A DNA stretch of 29,709 nucleotides from Ettlia oleoabundans (taxonomy: Eukaryota; Chlorophyta; Chlorophyceae; Chlamydomonadales). The translations under genes and the position numbers were made by a program. The stretch's first letter is position 1, and every line of letters starts with the position of its first letter. Positions 20,205 through 29,709 of the stretch are shown piece by piece. The stretch covers positions 1 through 29,709 of the forward strand of contig JAAMXP010005540.1 of NCBI GenBank assembly GCA_019693395.1, written 5' to 3'. The notes beneath the pieces are model-generated. The model saw only the letters and a program-made list of their open reading frames with translations, made no database searches and had not been told where the DNA came from.

Positions 20205-22084
20205 ATGAAGCCACAAAGCGTGCATTGCAACCGCGAACCCATGCCGCGTAGCTCGCACCTACTCACAAGTGTAATGTTGGTTTCCCTAGTAATTTTCAGT
20301 GGCGGCCGGACCATTGTTGCGGCATGCAGGGCGGCCGGCAGAAGACGTGCAGCCTACATATGTGTAGCCGCAGCTGGAAGAAGGAAGAAAGCGCCATTTA
20401 GCAGCAGCGCAGACCGCTGGCACGCCCTGCCGCCCACTGCCGCCGCTGCAGCTGCCGCCAGCGGTGCTGGGTCTGCTTCGCCAGGGCTGTCGCCCCTTTC
20501 AGACCGCCTCATGCTGGCTGAGAAGCTTACCCACACGGCCAAGAACATCGTGTGGGGTGACCTGCCTCACGAGCGGCCAATGGAGGCAACTAGGGAGCAA
20601 ATACAGGAGCTCCAGGCGCGGCTTGGCTACCGGTTCAAGAATCTCTACCTGCTTCGCCTGGCTCTCATCCACAGCAGCGCAGCACCCACCACCCACAACA
20701 GCATCATGGCTTGGATTGGGGATGCAGCACTGTACCTGGTTGTGGCAGAGGAGGTGGCAGGGGCCCTTGGCTATGTGTCCATTGGGAAGCTGAGGTGCGT
20801 ACCGCAGCCATGACCAGCTTCTCACCCCGCTGCTGGCAGCTGAAGCTCTGCTGGGTGCTGGATGACTTCTGTGAGGTGTTTCTGCTCTGCAGCAACTTAC
20901 ATTGATTCCAGTGGGTCGCTATGCGCCTACTATGGTGCATAGCACTGTGGGTGGCAGCGCTGCTCAGCAGACGTGCGCCTGCCAAGCAGTCGGCTCCTTA
21001 GTTCCTACCTCCGCTCATGACACGCATGGCCCTCGTGTCCCCTTTTGCCTCCACGCCATGTGCAGCGAGGTGCGCAAGACGCTGATCGGACGCACCATGT
21101 GTGAGAAGTATGCAAACCACCTTGGCCTGAGCAACTACCTTGTGCTAGGAAAGAGCGTGAGGGGTGAGCTGAAGCAGCAAATAAACAGCATTTGGCCATC
21201 ACGCCTGGTCGTTTCTGCTGCTGACTGTGATTTTGTAATCTAAAAATTCTTGACTTGCCTTGTACTGGCGCTGCCGGCATGCCAGGTGTGCTTGTTGCCC
21301 AGTGTACTGCCATGCGTACCGCATCATGCATGGCCTGGCGTGCAACACCTAGCCGCACTTGGACACTTAAGCAATTAATCCCACCCATCTGAGATTGCAA
21401 CTTTTGTGCCTGCACGCTTGTCTGATCGGGTGCAGTCCAAAATGCGGGGGTCGCAAGCAGCAATATGGTGAGTAGATACAGCCATCTACCTCTGCTTGTT
21501 ACAAATCCTTGCCCTGGGTAGACTGCCTGCGTCATTCAAATGGCTGGCACTCACAGTGGTTTGCCTGCTGGTTGCTGAAGAGGTTGCTTCAACCGGCTGC
21601 TGCCCTGTTTTGGTTGGGCATAGCTTTTGAACTAAGCTTCTTGCTGCTTTTGTTTCCTGCCTGCAGTTGGCAGAGATGTTTGAAGCTGTCATGGTGAGGG
21701 CATGACAGCCAAAGAACTCAGACTGGAGCGGCTTTTGCATGCAGTGGCCGTGAGAGCCACAGCCTGATCCGGCTTCAACTGCGCGGCTTAATATGCCCCA
21801 GCTGCAATCCTTTGCTCCTGCACGACTGGCGCTGCAGCCAAGCGGGTTCCCAACTGCAAGATTCTTTCTTCAGTCCACCAATGTGCTGTGTGTTCTTTCT
21901 TTTCACCTGCTGCCTCGTCATGCAGGGAGCTGTCTACCTTGATGGCGACCTGGATGCCGTGCGCCGCTGCTACATCTCACACTTCCCCTTGCCAGCAGAC
22001 CCGCTGGCGCTGTTACAGTCGGACGGCAGCAGCAGCGCAGCAGGAAGTTGCAGCAGCAGCAGCGAGCCCAGCCCCTGGGAGTAA
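20205..22084 (+). CDS. Mini-RNase III-like protein, probably plastid
   Basis: Five exons: 20205-20794, 21066-21163, 21436-21467 (32 bases), 21667-21693 (27 bases), 21926-22084; phases agree and give 301 residues. Residues 1-125 form an Arg/Ala/Ser-rich leader typical of an organelle transit peptide; later ATGs at 20241 and 20274 are possible starts. The RNase III domain starts with LGYRFKN (140-146). The catalytic Asp lies in MAWIGDAALYL (D173), which resembles the YIGDA of bacterial Mini-III rather than the ERLEFLGD of classic RNase III. The second acidic site is in AEMFEAVMGAVYLDGD (E246). NAGV in exon 3 matches the NA-containing strand of Mini-III. No double-stranded RNA-binding domain follows; the tail is Ser-rich. 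Bacterial Mini-III matures 23S rRNA, and plant plastid homologues act in rRNA and intron RNA turnover; that role is inferred here. Confidence 0.84.
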
Positions 22085-22472
22085 TGGTAGTAGCACCTAG
22101 CGGCCCTGTAGGTGCTAGCAGCATCACGGTTGCTGAACTAGGAGAAGTTTGGTGGCAGGAGCGTGATGGTTGCTGACCACAGTCATACCTCTACGTGTCT
22201 ATTGCTACCTGCTACCTGCGCAAATCATGCTTGACTGGCGTTAAAACTCCATTATGTGGCGATGTTACAAGCACAGTGGTTGGCACAATACGTTGGATAA
22301 ATGGGAGCAAAATTGGGCGCAAACTTTCGACAGATACCCCTGCTTAATATGGAGAATCACCCATACTGCCGTGGTTGCTGGCAATTCGCGGCGATGGCCC
22401 TCCTTAAAAAAAGTCAAAGAATTGCAGGTCAACATATCAACTCTTGGCTGGAATCACAACTGTGGTGCACCG
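22085..22472. other. Convergent 3' region between the Mini-III and PHT4 genes
   Basis: 388 bases between two converging stop codons. Open frames here are short and show no family likeness. It carries the PHT4 poly(A) signal; no TGTAA for the plus-strand gene was seen. Confidence 0.55.
22265..22269 (-). terminator. TGTAA poly(A) signal of the PHT4-like gene
   Basis: TTACA on the plus strand, TGTAA on the minus strand, about 205 bases after the TGA at 22473-22475. It lies 181 bases past the stop of the converging Mini-III gene. Confidence 0.6.
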
Positions 22473-25400
22473 TCAGCCATCCTGTGGGAGCGGCTTGTCC
22501 CCCACCCACCAAGCAAACAGCGCAGCCCCCACGCAGTAGTGCGCTGCAGTGATGCCAAAAACCAGGGGCCAGCTGCTTGTGGCCTGCAGTACAAACCCTG
22601 TGATCGGTACCGCCAGCAGCCCCGCAACCGTAGCTGACGTGTTGCCAGCTCCAAAAATCACCCCCGCATGTTTGGGGGCTATGTCCAGGTGGCTCACGCT
22701 GACTGCTCCCAGGGTGAGAGCGTTCAGCCCCAGGCCAACTGTAATCCAAGCTGAGGCAGCTCCTGGGTCTCCGTCTGTGAGAGGTGAGGCAGCTGCTAGC
22801 ATGCAAGCGGCTGGGCCCAGCATTCCCACCGTCTGCAGCACGCGGCGCACGCGTTTCACCGGCCAGCCGCGGGCCAATAACTTGTCCGCTATCACGCCTG
22901 TGGCGCAGGCAGGCAACGAGGTCTGGTGGTTAGGCAGTGAGCAGCGGGCAGGTGACAACTAGGGCAGGGCACCTCCACCCTGCCATTCAGCTCATGCTGC
23001 CACAAAGCCAGTCAAGAGCTGCCAGCAAACACTTTAAAGGCAGGTGCAAGGACGCCCTTTTACAACGGGACACCATAGAACAGCACAGCAAGACAGCCCC
23101 TGGCAGGCCTGCTTCCCAAGCAGGCTATGCCGCCGCACCTGAGGCAGCACCCACAGAGCCCTGTACTAGGTATGGCAGCAGAGTAAAGCTTGCCAGCTCT
23201 GCTATCTCAACGTGGTAGTGGTCCTTGAAGAAAGAAGGCAGCCAGTTGAGCAATCCTGGAACAAGATACAGTCGGCAGCGGTGAGGAAGCAGCGGTCACA
23301 ACGCAGCCGTGTCTCAGAAATGGGAAGTGACAAACCTCTGACATGCATACGATTGTTTTCCTTCTATATAACTGTGGTATATAGACTCCCAAGCCACAGA
23401 CCACAATGCTGAAGTGCACAACAATGCTTGCGGCAAATACACTTACGCACTCACCGTAGAAACCCCAAGAGCCTGTGTATTGGGCTGCACAGATTGCCCA
23501 CACTTCTCGTGTGCGGATCAGTGCTGTGAAGCCCACGCCCAGCTCTCGCTGTTGCTGCACCCGGTAGGCCACAGCCACCCCATCCGACCACTCGGTACCT
23601 GCCTCACTTGCTGCAGGCAAGAGTACAGGGCCATGGAAAGGTGTTGGGTGCAAGGAAGAAGGGCGGCAGGGAAAAAACCTAGCAACGCTGCAACTGCCAC
23701 GCCTTGGCACTGTGACAAAGCGCACGGCCAGAAGGCAGGGTGCAGCAGCATGGAGACCGTGCTTGTGCTGCCTTTCCCTCCCAACCACCCCACCTGCATC
23801 CTCCTGCACCCAAGAGCTCAAAGGCCACTGCTTGGAAGCGTCGCCTGCTGCCTCTGGATTAGCACCATGCCGCGTCCCGCTGCTGCTGCCCGCCTCCCCA
23901 TCACGCTCCCTCTCATTGCTGCCGTCAGTTGTAAGGGCCTGGTGGCTAGCCTCCTCATTGGCCGACGTGGTGAAGAGAGCTAGGATGCTGAAGTTCTTGC
24001 TGCCGTTGCCGCGCCGGCTCGTGCTGCCGCCCTCTATTTGTTGTGGCAGCCAGAAGGGCAGCCAGAGAACGGCAGAGGCTCCAAATACATAAAATACCCA
24101 CTGCAGCAGCGAACAAAAGATCAGGGTAGCGCGGGCACACAATCAGACTTACTGCCCAGCGCAGGCAAAACAACTCGACTCTCACAAACCACCAGTTTTA
24201 TGCTAGACAGCTGCACAGAATGTGCAAGGAAGCATCTGATCCACCAGCACAGCAAAGGAAGTGCAGCAGCAATAACGCCCTCCACTAATCCCTTACCGGC
24301 CATCCCAGTTCTTCAATAATTGTGGGAGCCAGCCCGAAAGCCATCGCTGTGCCCAAGTAGCTGGCAGCTGTCACCACAGCCACAGCAGTGGACTGCTGCT
24401 CCTGTGGGATGCTTCGGGAAATGATGGAGTGGATGGCCGGGAAGGCTACGCCCTCACCAAGCCCCATGGCAATCCTGCGCAGCACAGCGGAGGGCTCAAT
24501 ATGGCAGTTTGATGCAACATGAAGGATGGGAGAGCACCACATTTTGCCAGCTCAGGGGGCAGGGGCGGCCCAGCAAGAAAGCCATGAGTGAGGGAACAAG
24601 CAGGGCACCTCAGCTTGGAAGGAGGGCAGCAGCGGCAGCATATGATCATTGCAAGCCCGGGTTTGACCCTCCGGGTGCACAGCAGCAGCTGCTGCTGCTT
24701 TTGATTATTGCTGCTACGCCTGCTCAGCTCCATTCCAGCAAAAATTACCTCATGGCGATGAGCGCAGGAACGCCCAAGTAGGCTGCAGGCGGTGTGAGGA
24801 TGGTGCAGAGGGACCAGGCCGCCACCCCCGCTGTCAGCACCCCCTTGCCGCCATACCGATCCGCCAGCGCGCCTGCGGGCTGACAAAGCAACTCAAGTAG
24901 CGTGCAGGCCGGAGGCATACGCTGAGTGGAGTTCACAGGCACCGCATTGGCATAAACATGCAGGAACGGCTGCCGTTGTGGGGCCTATCATGCTGGGTAT
25001 CTTTTCTTGCAATCCAATAGCCTGGCAGTCTGCGAAGCACCCTGTGGAGCACACTCCCGAACTCTTGCTCCCTCTAGCCAGAAAATTGTCACCCACCACC
25101 GCAGACGGGGTGACGACACAGCAGCCCACCCCCGTCACTTTGCTCCGGCTGCCGCACAGCGCACCTCCTAGCAGCTGCGTGAGTAGGTACCCCAGGAAGA
25201 ACATGGAGAGGATGATTCCCTGTCGGCTGGGCTCCCAGCCGTACTGTTCACTCATAGGAATGATCGCAGTGGAGATGTTGGAGCGGTCGGCGTAGCAGAT
25301 GGCCACGCTGATGGCGGCAAGGGCCACCTACATCAATGTCGTTCGAGGGAGGGCAGCAGTGAGATGCAGCAGCAGTGAGGGGCTGCTGTCCATTTGTTGT

Positions 25401-25963
25401 TGATGCTGGCAGGCGTAGGCGACGGCGAGGCAGGTTGGTAGTTGGTTGGTGCATGGGGCAGGGCATGTCTTCCAATATTTGCACTGAAGCTTCGCTACAA
25501 GGCTCACCACCAGCTGCCATGAAGCGTGCGGCTTGGGTGCGGGGGTCAAGCCGCCGGCGAGTGCTGCTGCATCATTCAACCCCTCATCTGCAGAGTCATG
25601 AGCGTGTGCTTGCAGGCGATCCCCACGTGCCAGGCCCGCCAGCTGCATGTAGCAGCCTTTCACACCTGCAGCAAGGGTGCAGCGGCGGAAGCATTGGGGC
25701 TGGCAGCAGAGGTGGCTTCATGCATTATGCACAGCCATGAATCCGCTGTACATACCTGCTGCCGGCTGACTGAAGAACACTGTGGGGTTGCGCCAGTTCA
25801 TTCTTGACAACTTGGGTGACGTTGGCCGGCTGGTGGCCGTCGGGGAAGCAGGGCTGGTGCCGCTCATGGCGACGGCGGCGGAGGCGGCGGCAGGTGGTAG
25901 GGGTAATGCTGGGCGAGGCGCACTCGCTGCACGTCGGCAAGTCAGGCCGCCTCGCACCAGCAT
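22473..25963 (-). CDS. PHT4/SLC17-type anion (phosphate) transporter, probably plastid
   Basis: Nine exons on the minus strand: 25963-25756, 25563-25511, 25327-25165, 24872-24749, 24474-24297, 24100-23794, 23610-23455, 23255-23167, 22922-22473; all junctions keep frame, 575 residues. The first 75 residues are Ala/Pro/Ser/Arg-rich, as in a transit peptide. The major-facilitator core follows family order: YADRSNISTAI (helix 1, D101, R102), GALADRYGGKGVL, RIAMGLGEGVAFPAIHS, ASYLGTAMAFGLAP, GSWGFYGLLNWLPSFFK, and a C-terminal half with HAGVIFGAGNTSATVAG. These match plant PHT4/ANTR proteins, which carry phosphate or ascorbate across plastid and other membranes; the substrate cannot be told here. 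The central loop is long and acidic/Ser-rich. The frame stays open upstream of ATG 25963 to 26503, so a longer N-terminus cannot be excluded. Exon 2 has a tandem acceptor (cag cag). Confidence 0.92.
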
Positions 25964-27015
25964 GAGCAACGGCGCTGCCGAGCTGAAGCTGAAAGTCCGC
26001 GCAGCTGTGGATCGCGAGTACTCGTTGACAAGGGCTCTGACGGTCGTGGTGAACGATATTGAAACTGCCAGCTTGTGATGCGGTTCACCCGCGGTTGATT
26101 GACGAGCGGCTAGGAGTGAGGTACTGATGAGGTACGCCGCTGGATCGGCGGGGCGCCCAGCATGGCAGCTGCGCTTTTGGCCGGGCAAAGCGGTGCTCGG
26201 CTGCTTGTCATGCGGCGTGTGAGTATGAAGCTGACCGGCTGCTGGAATTCGTGCCATGACAAGTGCACAAAGCACGAAGCCAGCAGCAACAACCGTCATG
26301 CGCAAGGACCAATGAACCGAGACTTCCTCTTCCGGAAGGGCTGGTTTGGCGGAAAACGGGCGAGGCTTTTTGAACGGCGCCGTACAGAATTTTGTGCACA
26401 ATAGCCCCACATTTATGTGGCGCTTACAGCCACAGAGGCACTTGGCCATCAGCACCCACCCAGCACCCAGTAGCACCCAGTAAGCGGCTCGTTGCAGCAC
26501 CACGGGGTAGCATGGTGTGGTATTTCTTTTACATGGGTGGATCGGGGCTACTCAAGAGTGATTAAGCATCTCACTAGCTGCCACTGGCCACCTAATTGGC
26601 GATATTCAGAGCAGGGGACCGTGAATAGCGGGCCTGCGTCATTGCACATCGGCACTGGCACACAATGGTCGCCAACCTCTGCAGCAGTGGTTGCATTTGG
26701 CTTGACACAATAGAAGTCAAAACGCATCGTTCTTTACAGGTGAACATGGGTGCTATCATTGAACCTTCTGACAGGGCTGCTGCCCGGTGCATCAGGTCAC
26801 AACCATCCCACACCCAGCAGGCATAGCGCGGCAAGAGCCCTTAAAATGCGGCCGCCTGCTCATCCCCGGTCACTTTTCACTTGCTTACACATGCCGATAA
26901 CGCCTCACTTTCAAGTTTTGTGCGACATCCCAACGCCTCTGCCCCTCCGCTCCTTGCCCGCTGACCAACCCCGCGGAAGACTACCCGCGCTCCGTCGACG
27001 CCCCGCAAGGCCCGA
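25964..27015. other. Upstream region of two divergent genes
   Basis: About 1.05 kb between the PHT4-like start (minus) and the ShKT gene start (plus). A short reiteration of agcacccag lies near 26450-26481. Open frames on both strands lack family likeness. No promoter element stands out. Confidence 0.45.
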
Positions 27016-29709
27016 ATGAAGTCGAGACGGGGCAGGTGAGCGCGCTGAAACTCGCTGTGGGACGGGTGCCCTCGCGCTGCTGCCATCGACTGGGAAGCTG
27101 GTTCTTTGGACCTCGCTCTCCAACCGGTTGCCTGCCATTTCACGAGCTATTGCAGGCTCTGTGCCGCCCTGCTGCTAGCGGCCGCGCTTCTGGCGACCGC
27201 CGCTTCTGCCCAACCTGCAGCGACAGATACCGACAAACAGCAGGCAAGCGAGTCTGCTTGCGCGCCAGCTGTTGCCTGCCTGCCTACTTGCCTTGCATTC
27301 CCGTACTTATTAGCAGCTGAAATGAACAGCCGCTCTATCAATGCTGTGCGTGGCCCCGGACCTCATGAGATTCACCGTGCCTGGCCTGGCCCGACGTATG
27401 CCCCAACGGCTGCAGGCTGCTGTTGATGCACTGGCCCTGGAGCTACTCCCCAGGCCCTCCTTCGCAATTCAGAGCTTTGACGAGCACGGCACGCCCTCTC
27501 CCACCGAGGAAAACAAGTTGCTTCCTTTCTGCTCCGTCCTCATCGCGATGGTAGACCGTGCAATTTGCTCCGCGCCCACCCCCGCTGGTGACTTTGCAAG
27601 GTGAGGAGGCTGCCCAGGCATGTGGGTGCAGGGCAACATACAGGCCTCTCTGGAAAAGCATGCCCGCAACACTCTGTCTCGCTTGCTATGCCCCAATGCA
27701 GGTCCATGTGCCCTGCCTGCTTCCGTCACACGTCCAGCACCCACCGCGGGCTGCTGGAGGCCGCAGGCAGCTCCTCCTCTGACGCCCAAGTCCCCTGCAG
27801 CCAGGTGGGCGTCCTTTGGCACCTGGCACCTTATCATTTGCTGCTGCGACTGCTTCAATAAGCGTTAACCAGCACCTTGTTTCATTTTCTGTCTCCAGAC
27901 CAGCACCCATCTAGTCCAAGGCAGCACCCACCACAGGCTGACCGCCCTCACTTTCCCTGACTGCTGCCCCCCACCCTGCAGGCTGTGGACACGAGCGACA
28001 TGTGCGGTTTCTTCTTGAAGGAAGCCGAGGGAGCCTGCACCCACCAGGGTGAGGCGGTCCGCTATCAGCGGCGCCAACCGCTTGCCTGGTGTTCAACCCC
28101 TATCCCTGCTGGCCCTGGTTGCCCAGTCTTCTACCTTCCTAACCCGCCTTCATGACGCTGCTGCAGGATTTCTCACCGTCTTCATGAGCATGCAGTGCCG
28201 GAAGTCTTGTGGCCACTGCATTCCAGACAGCCCCAATGCCCCCGCGCCTTCCCTGCCTGCCGTGGAAAAGCCTCCCACCCCAGCCTGCCCCATGAAGCCA
28301 GACGCCGGCGCCGCCTGCCCCTTCTTTTTCAGCAACATCCCCAACCCTTGCACTGAGCTGACAGCGGGAGACACGTTCATCTACAGCTGGACCAGGTAGG
28401 GTGGGTGGGTGCTGCTGATAGGGGCCCGCTGGGGTTCAGGTTAGCGGTGCACGACCTGATGTTCCTTTTGAGCTTCAAGCCTCCCATGCGCCCTTCTGAA
28501 CTTCTAGATATTTGCTGCTCGTCGTCCTCCCTCTGAAACCGTTGTGCAGCACCAACTGCCAGACATCCTGTGGCATCTGCTCTCACGATGCCGAACCTGG
28601 AGAGGGCTCCCCTGCGAGCTCCACGACATCTCCTCCCGCCACACTTCCTCCGTCACTCGCCCCAGAGGCCGAGCACACTTCACCTGCTCCTACCACCGAC
28701 CCAGCCACCTCGCCTGTGCCAGAGCCCGAGCATGCCTCCCCAGCTCCCGCCACGACCGCGCCCCAGACAGGCGGCAGCTGCCTGGACATCTCCACCAGCA
28801 CCTTCCATTGCGTCGATGTGGTGGTGATTATTTCCTCTATTGCACTGCTCAGCAGCGTGACACAATGCTGGGAGTTGGAAGTGAGGGCTCCAGTATCATG
28901 CCGTTCATTCGTGTTGGGAGATGGATGGTGCTGCACATTGGCAGCAACAGGCCATCAACGTAATCCGCAAGTGGGCAAACAGTCCTCACACTCGTCCTCC
29001 TATCCTCTCGCCATGTTGCCACGCTGCAGAAGCAGGGTCTGTGTGATGCTCCCTGGGCAACCGCCTTCTGCCCTCGCTCCTGCGGCTACTGTGGAGAGGA
29101 GGGACATGCAGCCAGCCCCGCAACACCTGCTCAGGAGCCAACCCCTGCCAGCCCAAGCCCTGCAGAAGATTTTCCCCCTGCCCCTATGCCAGAGCAGCCG
29201 ACCAATCCCCAGCCCACTCCTGCGCCCGAGACACCTGCGGCACCTGCTGATGAGCAGCAATCTGAGCCCTCCCCCACTTCGGAGCGTGCACAGCAGCCAG
29301 AGCTCATCCCCACGCCTGCCCCTGAGGCAGAGAACCAGCCAGAGCTCACTCCCGCCCCCGCCCCTGCGCCACAGCAGCAGCCGGAGCTCGTTCCCATGCC
29401 TGCCTCAGAATCAGAGAACCAGCCGGAGCTCACTCCCACCGCTGCTCCTGCGCCGCAGCAGCAGCCAGAGCTCGTTCCCACGCCTGCCCCTGAGACAGAG
29501 AACCAGCCAGAGCTCACTCCCGCCCCCGCCCCTGCGCCACTCCAGCAGCCGGAGCTCGTCCCCATGCCTGCCTCTGAATCAGAGAACCAGCCGGAGCTCA
29601 CTCCCACCGCTGCCCCTGCGCCGCAGCAGCAGTCGGAGCTCATCCCCACGCCTGCCCCTGATTCAGAGAACCAGCCGGAGCTCACTCCCGCCCCCGCCCC
29701 TGCGCCACA
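27016..29709 (+). CDS. Secreted protein with three ShKT domains and a Pro-Glu repeat tail (runs off the window)
   Basis: Exons 27016-27035, 27156-27243, 27416-27600, 27702-27804, 27982-28048, 28167-28395, 28550-28817 and 29030 to beyond 29709. A signal peptide is clear: basic MKSRRGR, a Leu/Ala core, then TAASAQ with likely cleavage after ASA. Three six-cysteine ShKT domains follow: Cys 130, 140, 151, 165, 169, 172 (ending CRKSCGHC); Cys 195, 205, 216, 234, 238, 241 (ending CQTSCGIC); and Cys 308, 318, 325, 334, 338, 341 (ending CPRSCGYC). Pro/Ser/Thr-rich linkers separate them, and a repeat of QPEL-type modules follows to the window end. An earlier Cys-containing region (residues 60-110) is not assigned. 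Algal ShKT proteins are usually extracellular or cell-wall associated. Intron 2 is GC-AG. The exon 7 donor is uncertain by three or six bases. No stop is reached. Confidence 0.86.
29300..29709 (+). repeat. Nested coding repeat, 84-bp units with 42-bp halves and 168-bp alternation
   Basis: The gagctc of each PEL codon set occurs at 29300, 29342, 29384, 29426 and on, every 42 bases. Two unlike 14-residue halves make a 28-residue unit, starting at 29300, 29384, 29468, 29552 and 29636 (last one cut by the window end). Units 1, 3, 5 carry TPAP and APAPAP; units 2 and 4 carry MPASESEN and TAAPAP, so pairs of units form a 168-bp period. Confidence 0.9.

Noticed and set aside
26162..26404. 80-codon plus-strand frame upstream of the ShKT gene
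   Set aside because: No family likeness, no splice or poly(A) support, composition like the surrounding non-coding sequence.
25964..26503. N-terminal extension of the PHT4-like protein
   Set aside because: The frame is open, but the sequence is not leader-like, and ATG 25963 already gives a good transit-peptide-like start. Kept only as a possibility.
29131..29685. Open minus-strand frame encoding a Ser/Gly/Ala repeat
   Set aside because: It is the mirror of the Pro-Glu repeat in the ShKT gene, which is tied to real domains and splice sites on the plus strand.
1..29709. Transposon, viral insertion, CRISPR array or gene cluster acting as one system
   Set aside because: No terminal repeats, transposase, integrase, reverse transcriptase or regularly spaced repeat array was seen, and neighbouring genes have unrelated family functions.

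Overview
The window reads as a nuclear segment of a GC-rich, intron-rich green alga. A Chlorella-like trebouxiophyte is the best guess; this is inference, not a match. The reasons are: genes split into many short exons with GT-AG and some GC-AG introns; Ala/Pro/Gln-rich low-complexity tails with CAG runs; TGTAA poly(A) signals downstream of several genes on either strand; and plant-lineage products (a plastid-type PHT4 anion transporter, a CPBP protease and a Mini-RNase III with organelle-like leaders, a TOM2A-type tetraspanin). No bacterial operon, mobile element, CRISPR array, rRNA or tRNA was found.

Layout, left to right. 405-2367 (+): the last two exons of a BRWD/PHIP-type bromodomain protein. 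3008-3317 (+): a weakly supported small membrane protein. 3414-5281 (+): a four-helix tetraspanin-like protein, 4 exons. 5645-9223 (+): a TauE/SafE (TSUP) transporter, 7 exons, 707 aa. 10028-13655 (+): a MIF4G protein with two GYF_2-like domains, 9 exons, 694 aa, followed by an open Pro/Gln/Ala-rich stretch (to 14692) that may be an alternative 3' exon or a separate gene. 15815-17505 (-): a polytopic membrane protein of unknown function, 4 exons, 350 aa. 18306-19992 (+): a CPBP intramembrane protease, 3 exons, 446 aa. 20205-22084 (+): a Mini-RNase III-like protein, 5 exons, 301 aa. 22473-25963 (-): a PHT4/SLC17-type transporter, 9 exons, 575 aa. 27016-29709 (+, runs off the end): a secreted protein with three ShKT domains and a hierarchical Pro-Glu repeat.

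The genes are independent eukaryotic units on both strands and do not form one pathway. Loose themes are membrane transport (TSUP, PHT4), plastid RNA and protein maturation (Mini-III, CPBP) and translation or mRNA control (MIF4G-GYF). Gene models were built by hand from splice signals, reading phase and family likeness, and every exon chain listed keeps a continuous frame. The most interesting points are the MIF4G plus double GYF architecture with matching intron positions in both GYF copies, a 68-bp duplication of a 3' splice site in the TauE gene, three GC-AG introns, and the 42/84/168-bp nested repeat in the ShKT gene.
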